Of a DNA stretch of 41,023 bases, positions 33,396 through 41,023 are shown piece after piece. Source of the stretch: an uncultured Chthonomonas sp. (GTDB lineage: Bacteria; Armatimonadota; Chthonomonadetes; Chthonomonadales; CAJBBX01); contig CAJBBX010000151.1 of NCBI GenBank assembly GCA_903951425.1, positions 1 to 41,023 of the forward strand. Direction: 5' to 3'. Position 1 is the stretch's first letter; every line of letters starts with the position of its first letter. Both the position numbers and the translations under genes were made by a program. The notes under the pieces were generated by a model. It was given only the letters and a program-made list of their open reading frames with translations, was not told where the DNA came from and did no database searches.

Positions 33396-36281
33396 ATGAG
33401 CATGCATCTACCCAGACTACTTCGCCGAGCCGCCGGCAAGCTGCTGCCGGTGTACGCCGCCGCCGCGGCACTGCTCCCGGCCACTGGCGCCGCGGGACAG
33501 CCGCAGAGCTACATCGACCTCGTGAAGCGCCTGACCGACCTCGACGGTCTGACGCGACTACAGACCGGCATCACCGCGGGCCAGTTCTCCAGCTGGGATA
33601 GAAACATGACCAAGGCCTACGGGGCCAACGGCGACGCGGGCCAGTACCTCCGGGTCGAGCCCAACGGCGAGGCCGTGATGATGGACATCGACGGCCCCGG
33701 CTGCATCTGGCGCATCTGGTCGGCCAACCCGCAGGGCAAGATCCGCGTCTACCTCGACGGCGCAGAGAAGCCAAGCTACGAGTGGGACTTCAACCAGCTG
33801 TTCAAAGGCGACATCCCGCCCTTCGTCAAGCCGCTGGTCTGGCAGCGCGCCGACCGGCAGGCATCCGATGCGTACGTGCCCATCCCGTTCGCCAAGCACA
33901 TCAAGATCACCGCAGACCGGGCCTACGGCCAGTATTACCACTTCGGCTACCACCTCTACCCGAAGGAGCGCGCCGTCGAGAGCCTGAAGCTGCCGCTAAC
34001 GGGCGATGAGACCTCGGCGCTCTACGAGGCCGCGGCCGCCTGGGGCCGCAAGGGCGTCGATCCGAAGGAGCGCCTTGCGGGCCAGCAGACGGTCAGCACG
34101 CGCATCGAGGTGGCGCCGGGCGCCACCGTGAACCTGGCGTCGCTACGCGGACCGGGCATCGTTCGGGGAATCCGCATCAGCGCCGCGTCCGAGCAGCGCT
34201 ACGTCTGGCGCAAGGTGGTGCTGCAGGCGGTCTGGGACAAGGCGCCCTGGCCGCAGGTACTCACGCCGCTGGGGCCCTTCTTCGGCTTCGACTGGGAGGC
34301 GCCGGACTACGGCTCCGTGATCGCGGGCTGCAAGGGCAACCAGGCCTACAACTTCTACGCCATGCCGTTCCGGCGCTCCGGTGAAATCCAGGCCACAAAC
34401 TACCTGGATCGCCCCGCGCAGCTCGATGTGCAGATCGACTGGGCCCCCGTTGAGGCGTTGCCGGCCGATATGTGCTACTTCTACGCACGATGGCGCAGTG
34501 AGCCGGGCATCACCGGCTTCGACTATAGCTTCCTCGAGACGGCAGGCAAGGGCCACTTCGTGGGCGTCTCCATGCCGATCGACCACCCGCTGGGCGGGTG
34601 GTGGGGCGAAGGCGACGAGAAGGTCTGGGTCGACGAGGACGACTTCCCCAAGTGGGTCGGCACGGGCTCGGAGGACTACTTCGGCGATGCGTGGGGCATT
34701 CGGTACCTCTCTGGCGGCAGCTGGGGATGCTCGTCGCAGGTCGGGCATCGCACGTGCAACTACCGATGGCATTTCGCCGACTTCATCCCGTTCACCAAAC
34801 GCTTCCGAATGGTCATCGAAAACTATGGGCCCAACGGCGTCGGCCCGCGCGGCCACTATGAGTTCACCTCCACCGCGTTCTGGTACCAGGCCGAGCTGAC
34901 CCCGCCCTTCTCCGAACTGGCCAACGCCACGGTGACCGGCGGCCTTACGCCCAACGACCCGCCGAGCAAGGTGCGCTACAACACCCGCCCCTTCCGAGCG
35001 CTCGACGCTCAGGCTCTTCGGACCTATGGGTCCGGCGTCACGTTCGCCGACGAGGCTGAGGATGTGCTGCGCGATGCCGTACGGGCAGGGGCGGGATCGG
35101 TCCTCAGCGACTCCGGCCTGAAGGTGGAGTTCAGCCGCGAACGCGCCGTGGACTTCGGGCAGGCCGCGCAGGGCCAAAAGCTGGCCGACTTCACCCTCCG
35201 GGCTCCCAGGGCCGGCGTCTACTACCCGCAGCTCATCTCGGCCCTGCCCGACGCGGCGCCGCTGACGATGCTGGTGGCCGGTAGGACCCTTGAGATCACC
35301 GCCGCCACGCCGGGTGTCTCCGCACTGCAGGCGGTGGTCATCGACGGGAAGGGCGAACCCGCGTCCATCGTCACGGCGGCGGCAGGACGCGCCGTGTTGG
35401 ACTGCGTGCGCCTTGAGCCCGCCTGGGCCGAGGCCCGCGCCATCGAGATCGAGGAGCAGAAGCTGAGCGCCTCGGCGGGCGCACCGCAGCCGGAGACGCG
35501 GTTCGGCGACCGATCGATCAGCGGCGGCCGCCTGATCCGATGGGCGGCTTCAGAGGACGGGCAGTCGCTGACCATCAGCCTGGCAGCGCCTGCGCCGGAG
35601 ACGCGCGTCCTGGGCCTCAAGGCCCACGCAGGCCCCGCCGGCGGCCTCGTGCAGGCGTTCATCGACGGCAAGGCCATCGGGCCCGTCTTCGACCTCTACG
35701 CGCCCAAGGCCGGCCCCATGGCTGGCATCCTTCCGCTGGGCGTCATCCCCGCTGGAACGGCCTCGGTGGAGTTGCGGTGCGTCGGCAGGAACGCGGCATC
35801 GAGCGGCAGGACCGTTGAGGTCGACTACCTGCGCTATGAGCCGCAAGTGCTGGCGGAGGGCTCTGCCGATGGCGTCTGGATCCAGATCGGCGGCGTCAGC
35901 GGCGGAGGCTATGAGGCCCAAAACCTCGGGCCGGCCTACTCCGGCGGCCACCAGCTCTGGATCATGCCCAGCGGCCTCAACGCCGCCGTCGAGCTGCTGG
36001 TCCACGTGCCGAAGGAGGGGCAGTATGACCTGGCAGTGCGACTCACCACTTCGCACGACTACGCCGTCGTGCAGGCCGAACTGGATGGCTCGCCGCTCGG
36101 CCCACAGGTCGATACCTACACGCTGGACGTGAAGCGAGGGCCTGAGACCGTCCTGGGCAAGGTGAAGCTCACGGCCGGCATCCACAAGCTCCGCTTCAGG
36201 GCCGTCGGCAAGAACCCGGCATCCGACGGATCGGGGTACCTGATGGGCATTGACGATGTGAGCATCAAACTGGCGCCATAG
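33396..36281 (+). CDS. Secreted GH172/DUF2961 glycoside hydrolase
   Basis: A 961-residue exported protein (N-terminal LRRAAGKLLPVYAAAAALLP, cleavage near GAAG/QPQ). The DUF2961 core (about 50-520) shows SYEWDFNQLFKGDIPPF, YYHFGYHLYP, NFYAMPFRRSGEI, SMPIDHPLGGWWGEGDEKVW and the signature GTGSEDYFGDAW with Glu426, then GPRGHYEF. DUF2961 is now family GH172, whose characterised members act on difructose dianhydride/alpha-fructofuranosides or D-arabinofuranosides; SEDYF contains a catalytic Glu in that family. Two or more C-terminal beta-sandwich modules follow (about 590-790 and 800-961), each ending like RAVGKNPASDGSGYLMGIDD, probably for sugar binding. AGGAGG (33383-33388) lies 7 bases from the ATG. 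It is the third gene of the promoter-led operon. Confidence 0.9.
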   Translation: MSMHLPRLLRRAAGKLLPVYAAAAALLPATGAAGQPQSYIDLVKRLTDLDGLTRLQTGITAGQFSSWDRNMTKAYGANGDAGQYLRVEPNGEAVMMDIDGPGCIWRIWSANPQGKIRVYLDGAEKPSYEWDFNQLFKGDIPPFVKPLVWQRADRQASDAYVPIPFAKHIKITADRAYGQYYHFGYHLYPKERAVESLKLPLTGDETSALYEAAAAWGRKGVDPKERLAGQQTVSTRIEVAPGATVNLASLRGPGIVRGIRISAASEQRYVWRKVVLQAVWDKAPWPQVLTPLGPFFGFDWEAPDYGSVIAGCKGNQAYNFYAMPFRRSGEIQATNYLDRPAQLDVQIDWAPVEALPADMCYFYARWRSEPGITGFDYSFLETAGKGHFVGVSMPIDHPLGGWWGEGDEKVWVDEDDFPKWVGTGSEDYFGDAWGIRYLSGGSWGCSSQVGHRTCNYRWHFADFIPFTKRFRMVIENYGPNGVGPRGHYEFTSTAFWYQAELTPPFSELANATVTGGLTPNDPPSKVRYNTRPFRALDAQALRTYGSGVTFADEAEDVLRDAVRAGAGSVLSDSGLKVEFSRERAVDFGQAAQGQKLADFTLRAPRAGVYYPQLISALPDAAPLTMLVAGRTLEITAATPGVSALQAVVIDGKGEPASIVTAAAGRAVLDCVRLEPAWAEARAIEIEEQKLSASAGAPQPETRFGDRSISGGRLIRWAASEDGQSLTISLAAPAPETRVLGLKAHAGPAGGLVQAFIDGKAIGPVFDLYAPKAGPMAGILPLGVIPAGTASVELRCVGRNAASSGRTVEVDYLRYEPQVLAEGSADGVWIQIGGVSGGGYEAQNLGPAYSGGHQLWIMPSGLNAAVELLVHVPKEGQYDLAVRLTTSHDYAVVQAELDGSPLGPQVDTYTLDVKRGPETVLGKVKLTAGIHKLRFRAVGKNPASDGSGYLMGIDDVSIKLAP

Positions 36282-36360
36282 CTGGTAGGCTTTCCCGTTC
36301 GCGGCCCGTTCTGGGCGCTCAGTGGCGCTCGACCCGTGGTGCGCCACGTATACAACTTCG

Positions 36361-36390
36361 TGTGGGCGGCGCCGGGTCGGCGCCGCCACA
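36361..36390. other. Strong hairpin between GH172 and ferritin genes
   Basis: GGCGGCGCC (36365-36373) pairs with 36379-36387 around GGGTC; flanking TGTG and ACA extend the stem with one bulged base. It lies 80 bases after the GH172 stop and 53 bases before the ferritin ATG, so it may end the operon or form part of the ferritin leader. There is no U-tract. Confidence 0.55.
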
Positions 36391-36442
36391 ATCGACATGC
36401 ACTGGCCGGGCAGCGATCGCCCCGGCCCAGGGAGGGGACCAG

Positions 36443-36925
36443 ATGATCTCAAGCAACATGCAGAAGCGCCTGAACGACCACCTGAACCGGGAGTTCTACT
36501 CCTCGTACCTGTACCTCGCCATGGCGCAGTACTGCGAGACGATCAACTTCGCGGGCTTCGCCACCTGGATGCGGGTGCAGTCGCATGAGGAGCAGGTCCA
36601 CGCCACCAAGTTCATCCAGTACATGAACGACCAGGGCGCCACAGTCGAGCTACAGGCCATCGCCGCACCGCCCGTGCAGTTCCGCGGCCCGCTGGGCGTG
36701 TTCGAGGAGACCCTTGCCCACGAGCAGCAGATCACCGCGCAGATCAACGAACTCTACGGCGCGGCCGTTGCGGAGAAGGACTACGCGACGCAGATCTTCC
36801 TCCAGTGGTTCATTACCGAGCAGGTCGAGGAGGAGAAGTCCGTTCGTGACACGGTTGAGGTGCTCAAGATGTCCGGCGAGCACATCATCGTGATGGACCA
36901 TCGCCTGGGCAAGCGCGGCTCCTAG
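36443..36925 (+). CDS. ftnA: Ferritin (FtnA-like iron storage protein)
   Basis: A 160-residue non-haem ferritin that oxidises Fe(II) and stores it as ferric mineral in a 24-subunit cytoplasmic cage. All six ferroxidase-centre ligands known from E. coli FtnA appear at the same numbering: E17 (NREFYSSYLYL), E50 and H53 (SHEEQVHATKF), E94 (AHEQQ), Q127 and E130 (TEQVEEEK). The absence of a Met ligand at the dimer interface argues against bacterioferritin. The ATG at 36443 has GGAGGGG at 36431-36437. It stands alone, with a good terminator 15 bases after its stop. No Fur box could be identified with confidence. Confidence 0.95.
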   Translation: MISSNMQKRLNDHLNREFYSSYLYLAMAQYCETINFAGFATWMRVQSHEEQVHATKFIQYMNDQGATVELQAIAAPPVQFRGPLGVFEETLAHEQQITAQINELYGAAVAEKDYATQIFLQWFITEQVEEEKSVRDTVEVLKMSGEHIIVMDHRLGKRGS

Positions 36926-36939
36926 CCTGCGGCGCCATG

Positions 36940-36974
36940 GGTCCCGGACTGCCTTGCGTAGTCCGGGACCTTTT
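36940..36974 (+). terminator. Rho-independent terminator of ferritin
   Basis: GGTCCCGGACT (36940-36950) pairs with AGTCCGGGACC (36960-36970) around a 9-base loop, followed directly by TTTT (36971-36974). It is the only hairpin in the window with a clear U-tract on its coding strand. Confidence 0.85.
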
Positions 36975-37129
36975 CGGTTTGCTCCGTCCTGTATCCCGGC
37001 GCCTCGAGGCATCCGGTTGCAGGATGTCGTATGATTAGGAAACCGGGTGTGCGGCCCAAGGCCGGCGCCCTCACGCAGATTCAGCGGGCCCAGTGCGTTA
37101 GCCGGTAGAGAGAAGAGAGGAACCGAATA

Positions 37130-40100
37130 ATGGGAACCCCACGAGGGCCGCTCTGGTGCGCGGCTCTGGCAGCGGCATACCTGCTGCCGACGGTGCGCGC
37201 CGAAGGAGCGCCGAGCTACAAGACAAGGGTCTTTACCAGGGATGGTGTGGCCGTCGTCGCCTACGCGCCGCAGACGCGGTTGCGGGTCACCACCTACGGC
37301 AACAAGCAGGTGTGGAGCGGCTGGCTACCCAACACTCGCGTGACACGCGTGGCGCTGAAACCGGGCAACTACACACTGGAAGCCACCGACGAGATCAAGG
37401 TGATTTCCGTCGATCTGGCCGCCTATGATCGAGGCACGGTGCAGCCCGGCAAGCCCGCTCCGCGCCCCGCTCCGGTAAGCCGCGCCCCCTTCGTGCTGAG
37501 CGTCGTGCCGGTGCCGTGGGTTGCCGACGCCACGTTCGCCGACAATCCGCCCAGCTTCGCCAGCAGCCACGTCGTCTTCAATGGCGTGCCGACGCGCCTG
37601 AAGGCCGTCATCAAGGGTGGCGTCGCGCCATACACTGTGGCCTGGAACGCAGGTGACGGTTCGGTGGCTGCACCGTTCGCCACCAGCGACGCGGTCTCCG
37701 GCGCAGCCCTGACCCACACCTATACAGGCCTGCCGGTCAACACGCAGATAGCCGCCGGTGTGACGATCACCGACTCGCTCGGAGCCACCGGATCAGCCTC
37801 CTACTTCGTCGTGGTGGGCGATCCCGCTGTACGCGGAAACAGGGCCAACCGGGCCGCCGACGAGGGGCTCTGGTACCTCCATACCATCCTGTCCCGGAAC
37901 CCGGGCGTCGTCGTCGACAGCCAGCCGGCTGCCGATGACGCCTTCGTGCCCTATATGTACTACGGCCCCACCAGCACTTACGCTGCGGTTGCCGGATCCT
38001 CCATGGCCGCCATCGCCTTCGAGAACACCGGAAGGTCCGTCAGCGGGGGCAAAAACTACAGCAACGACGCCTCGAAGGACGCCTATGTCGAGGACCTCGA
38101 CCTTCTGATCAACTACCTGACGCGGGCCGACAATCTGACCAAGGTTAACGTCAGCGGCAGCACCATCACTTTCGCCTCCGGACGAACGCTGAACCCCGAC
38201 ACTCACGGTCCGGGCGGAGCCCCCAATGGGTTCGTGGCCAAGTCGCCCGCGGGCACGTATGAGGCCGGTCCGCAGCTTCAGGCCCTCTGCCAGGCCGGCT
38301 ACGTGATGAAGGCCATCCCCAACCGCAGCGATTACGCCACCTACTATGACCTGATCGGCGACATCGTCGATGCGTTCCAATGGTCGCAGGGCTACTCGGG
38401 CTATGCCGAAGGTGGATGGCGCTACGACCTGGCCTTCAACTACAACGACTCCGACGGCTCAACGGCCGCTTGGGCCTTCATCGGCCTCCGCGCCGCCGAG
38501 CACGCGCACCTGTTCACTCCCGGACCGCCGGCCCTCTATCCGCCGGCCATCGAGGTCTCGCCGATCACCAAGGCCGAGGCCGCCATCTGGCTCGCGAACG
38601 ACCAGGTTGCTTCGACCGAGAGCGCCACGTTCCCCATCCCGGACTACCGACAGGTCGGGACGCCCTCACTCCCGACACAGTATGCCGGAGGCTTCGGCTA
38701 CACGGTCGGCATGGAGGGCCCGAACGCAGCCAAGACGGCAGGCGGGCTTGCAGGGCTCAAGTTCGTCGGCGCGGCGAACACGTCCGACGGCGTCAAGGGC
38801 GCGCTGAGCTTCCTGTACCGCATCTTCTTCAGTCCGGACAGCCTCTGGAGCTGGTCCAGCGCGCGCGACGCCTATGGCATGTACAACATCTTCAAGGGGC
38901 TCCGCGAAGCTGAAGTGAACGTGCTGACCGACCCTTTGGGCACGGGCGGGAACTCCCTCGACGGGCGTCCGCTGCAGCCCTTCGACTGGTACAACACGCT
39001 GGTCGATTGGATCGCAGGGACGTCTGCCACGGACTTCGGGCACCAGAACTGGATCGGCAGCGCCGCTACCGGCACCACCTACTTCTCAGCAACGCCCGAC
39101 GGCCACTTCGAGCCCTCCGGTTACCAGACTACGGACTGGCAAGCGGGCGCATCTGACCAGAACGCGCAGGTGGGACTCGTCACAGGATGGGATATCGCCA
39201 TCCTGGCGGGCGCCGTCTTCACGCCGTCGCCGGTCGCCGTCATCGGCCACCCGGATGGCAACAACGGCGAAACCTACGTGCCGCTGCAGTCCAACGGGCA
39301 AGATCACTACGTGACCTTTGACCCGGCGGGCTCGTACGAACAGAACCCGTCTGCCCGGATCGTGCGTGTGCGATGGGAGTTCGGCGACGGCACAGTCGAT
39401 GAGTACAACCTGCCCACCCCGAGCTCGCAGGGCGGCGTCGTGCCGTCGGCGCCCGGCATGCATCCTGCCGGCAACCAGACGCGGCACCACTACACTGCCG
39501 AGCGTGACTTCACGGTTACCCTCACGGTCTATGACGACGCGGGCAACTCCGGCGTGGCCACCGTGGTAGTCCACGTGATCCCGCCGCCGTTCCCGCCAGT
39601 GGGCCTGCTGGACATCGAGCCGCTGAACGGCTCCAAGCAGTTGGAGGACACCTTCGGCGTGCTTGCCGACGGCACCCTGACACTCCGCATCAAGGCGGAC
39701 CGCTCCTTCAACCCGCGGCCCGACGTGGTGGGTAGCCCGGCCGACGCCCGGGGCATCAGCGCCATCTCCTTCGAGTGGCCGACGAACCCTGGCACGGGCT
39801 TCAACGGCGGACGCTCGGAGGTCCCGTCGCTGTTCGACCAGGGCGCCGATGCCGTAGCCGGTACCTACAACGCAGGCGGCAAGGACCCGGTTCAGACCTA
39901 CACGTTCCGCTTCGATCCGCAGGTGCTTCCCAACGCCATCAGCGTCGGCATCCGCGTGAAGTCCAATATCGCCTCGGTGAATGGCGTTCCGCCGGACACC
40001 GTTACGGTCCTTCGACAGATTCGCCTCCGGCGCAACGCCGACATGCGGGCTCCGTCGCAGACCGTCGGCGAGGCTGTCACAGGCGCCCGCGGCGAGACGG

Positions 40101-40948
40101 TGAACCTCAAGGCCACCGTTACCAGCGCCGGTTCGCCGCTGTCGGGCAAGACCGTGCAATTCACCGTACAGGGCGAGGCAGGGGCGATCACGGCGCCGAC
40201 CGGGGCCAACGGGTTCGCGACGGCTCCATTCACCGTCCCGCTCACCAAGCCAATCGGCGACTTCATCATCACGCCCAGCTTCGCAGGCGACGTCGACTAC
40301 GCGCCGTCGGCCGGCTCGGGCACGCTGACCGTCACCAACGACGAGATCAACGTACAGACCGCGATCACCGTGCCGAATGTGCGCCAGGTCTACGGCCGCC
40401 CGGCAGACATCACGGCTCGCCTCGTCCGCGTTCGCAACGGGCAGCCCGTATCCGGTAAGACCATCGTCTTCACCGTGGGCGGCTGGCCTGCCGGCTCCGC
40501 CGTGACGGGAGCTGACGGTTGGGCGATCATTACCTACCAGGCGCCGCCGGCCTGGGGCCTGCGCGACAACCGCATCGTTGCCACTTTCGCCGGCGATGCC
40601 AAGTTCCTGGCCTCCTCCGGCACGGGCACACTCACCGTGGCAGCGGCCACCGGCAACACCAAGGTTGTGGTTCGTGACGCGCAGGCGCGGTTGGGGCAGT
40701 CGGTTAACCTCATCTCGTTCCTGAACGTGAGCCGCACCAACACGCCGATCCGTAGCCGCACCATCGTGTACCAGGTCAATTCGGTCCAGGTCGGCTCAGC
40801 CGTCACCAACGTCTGGGGCTCGGCGACGCTGGCCTACACCGTTCCGGCAGGGTCGGGAACGGGCATCCGGCCCATCACCTGCATCTTCGCCGGTGAGGGC
40901 ATCTACGACTCCGCCGTAGGTTACGGAAAGCTCACCGTCGCTCCGTAG
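37130..40948 (+). CDS. Very large secreted protein: alpha/alpha-barrel-like core with PKD-like domains and three Ig-like repeats
   Basis: A 1272-residue exported protein (signal LWCAALAAAYLLPTVRA). After a short beta region comes a PKD-like domain (about 125-225, VAWNAGDGSVAAPF). Residues about 235-700 form a helical region with repeats resembling prenyltransferase/squalene-cyclase toroids: GYAEGGWRYDLAFNYNDSDG, STAAWAFIGLRAAE, AGGFGYTVGMEGPNAAKTAG. A second PKD domain (about 705-815) has RVRWEFGDGTVDEYN and RDFTVTLTVYDDAGN. Three Ig-like repeats of about 100 residues end the protein (from about 977, 1078 and 1178), each with a pattern like PVSGKTIVFTVGG... FAGDAKF... GTGTLTV. No anchor is visible. 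The toroid could bind or cleave a glycan or be purely structural; no active site can be named. A hairpin follows the stop. Confidence 0.9.
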   Translation: MGTPRGPLWCAALAAAYLLPTVRAEGAPSYKTRVFTRDGVAVVAYAPQTRLRVTTYGNKQVWSGWLPNTRVTRVALKPGNYTLEATDEIKVISVDLAAYDRGTVQPGKPAPRPAPVSRAPFVLSVVPVPWVADATFADNPPSFASSHVVFNGVPTRLKAVIKGGVAPYTVAWNAGDGSVAAPFATSDAVSGAALTHTYTGLPVNTQIAAGVTITDSLGATGSASYFVVVGDPAVRGNRANRAADEGLWYLHTILSRNPGVVVDSQPAADDAFVPYMYYGPTSTYAAVAGSSMAAIAFENTGRSVSGGKNYSNDASKDAYVEDLDLLINYLTRADNLTKVNVSGSTITFASGRTLNPDTHGPGGAPNGFVAKSPAGTYEAGPQLQALCQAGYVMKAIPNRSDYATYYDLIGDIVDAFQWSQGYSGYAEGGWRYDLAFNYNDSDGSTAAWAFIGLRAAEHAHLFTPGPPALYPPAIEVSPITKAEAAIWLANDQVASTESATFPIPDYRQVGTPSLPTQYAGGFGYTVGMEGPNAAKTAGGLAGLKFVGAANTSDGVKGALSFLYRIFFSPDSLWSWSSARDAYGMYNIFKGLREAEVNVLTDPLGTGGNSLDGRPLQPFDWYNTLVDWIAGTSATDFGHQNWIGSAATGTTYFSATPDGHFEPSGYQTTDWQAGASDQNAQVGLVTGWDIAILAGAVFTPSPVAVIGHPDGNNGETYVPLQSNGQDHYVTFDPAGSYEQNPSARIVRVRWEFGDGTVDEYNLPTPSSQGGVVPSAPGMHPAGNQTRHHYTAERDFTVTLTVYDDAGNSGVATVVVHVIPPPFPPVGLLDIEPLNGSKQLEDTFGVLADGTLTLRIKADRSFNPRPDVVGSPADARGISAISFEWPTNPGTGFNGGRSEVPSLFDQGADAVAGTYNAGGKDPVQTYTFRFDPQVLPNAISVGIRVKSNIASVNGVPPDTVTVLRQIRLRRNADMRAPSQTVGEAVTGARGETVNLKATVTSAGSPLSGKTVQFTVQGEAGAITAPTGANGFATAPFTVPLTKPIGDFIITPSFAGDVDYAPSAGSGTLTVTNDEINVQTAITVPNVRQVYGRPADITARLVRVRNGQPVSGKTIVFTVGGWPAGSAVTGADGWAIITYQAPPAWGLRDNRIVATFAGDAKFLASSGTGTLTVAAATGNTKVVVRDAQARLGQSVNLISFLNVSRTNTPIRSRTIVYQVNSVQVGSAVTNVWGSATLAYTVPAGSGTGIRPITCIFAGEGIYDSAVGYGKLTVAP

Positions 40949-40971
40949 CCCTGACCGGCCGTAGCCGATGC

Positions 40972-41005
40972 GCGAGGGCGCCCCCGATGCCTGGGGCGCC
41001 CTCGC
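40972..41005 (+). terminator. 13-bp perfect hairpin after the last gene
   Basis: GCGAGGGCGCCCC (40972-40984) pairs perfectly with 40993-41005 around an 8-base loop, 23 bases after the stop. CGCGTG follows, not a U-tract. The window ends 18 bases later. Confidence 0.7.
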
Positions 41006-41023
41006 CGCGTGTATGGAGCGCAG

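Noticed and set aside
34143-35177. 344-codon minus-strand frame opposite the GH172 gene
   Set aside because: Antisense to the conserved GH172 core, including the GTGSEDYF signature; no independent evidence for it.
37013-37046. CCGGTT/AACCGG inverted repeat upstream of the last gene
   Set aside because: Only six base pairs with a 22-base interior; too short to call an operator or terminator without further support.

Overview
This is a GC-rich (roughly two thirds G+C by eye), densely coding bacterial chromosome segment. The best taxonomic hint is the type IV pilin-like protein at 2136-2978: its N-terminus carries [12 protein letters not shown] just after the pilin helix and it has a C-terminal H-x9-DG signature, a combination I associate mainly with Armatimonadota (also Planctomycetota/Verrucomicrobiota-type bacteria). 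The many secreted glycan-active proteins (GH42, GH36-like, GH172/DUF2961, DUF1080, heparinase II/III) fit the same kind of organism. No rRNA, tRNA, CRISPR array, transposase, integrase or phage gene was found. This looks like ordinary chromosome of a saccharolytic Gram-negative-type (diderm) bacterium.

Layout. 1-7374 is mostly housekeeping and regulation: a class I glutamine amidotransferase cut by the left edge, a divergent DeoR-type sugar regulator, a small lipoprotein translationally coupled to a pilin-like protein with a long structured leader, an outer-membrane beta-barrel protein, arginyl-tRNA synthetase (HIGH signature replaced by SVVN), a CBS-DUF1385 fusion membrane protein, and ribosomal protein L28. 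7484-15069 is a probable operon with its own sigma70-like promoter: a lipoprotein GH42-like hydrolase, a large secreted protein of unknown family, a class C beta-lactamase-fold serine hydrolase and a thioredoxin-fold protein without its catalytic cysteines. 15079-16338 (minus) is an unrecognised secreted protein. 16489-21426 (plus) holds a heparinase II/III-like polysaccharide lyase and a GH42 beta-galactosidase. 21498-25765 (minus) is a compact operon read PQQ-type beta-propeller, then DNA-3-methyladenine glycosylase I (ATGA overlap), then DUF1080, then a TlpA-like thioredoxin that is a full-length paralogue of the cysteine-less one.

26073-29729 encodes a surface protein with six SdrD_B/CnaB-like repeats. 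29845-36281 is a promoter-led run of alpha-galactosidase (NPCBM + GH36-like), NAD-dependent epimerase (ATGA overlap) and GH172/DUF2961. Ferritin follows with a classic terminator, then a 1272-residue secreted protein with an alpha/alpha-barrel-like core, PKD-like domains and three Ig-like repeats.

Together the genes suggest export of a battery of enzymes against galactose-, arabinose/fructose- and uronate-containing polysaccharides, with uptake genes lying elsewhere. No obvious new defence or mobile system is present. The most unusual items are the paired active/inactive redoxins, the altered ArgRS signature, the CBS-DUF1385 fusion, the structured pilin leader, and the stereotyped long perfect hairpins that follow several gene ends, mostly without a U-tract.
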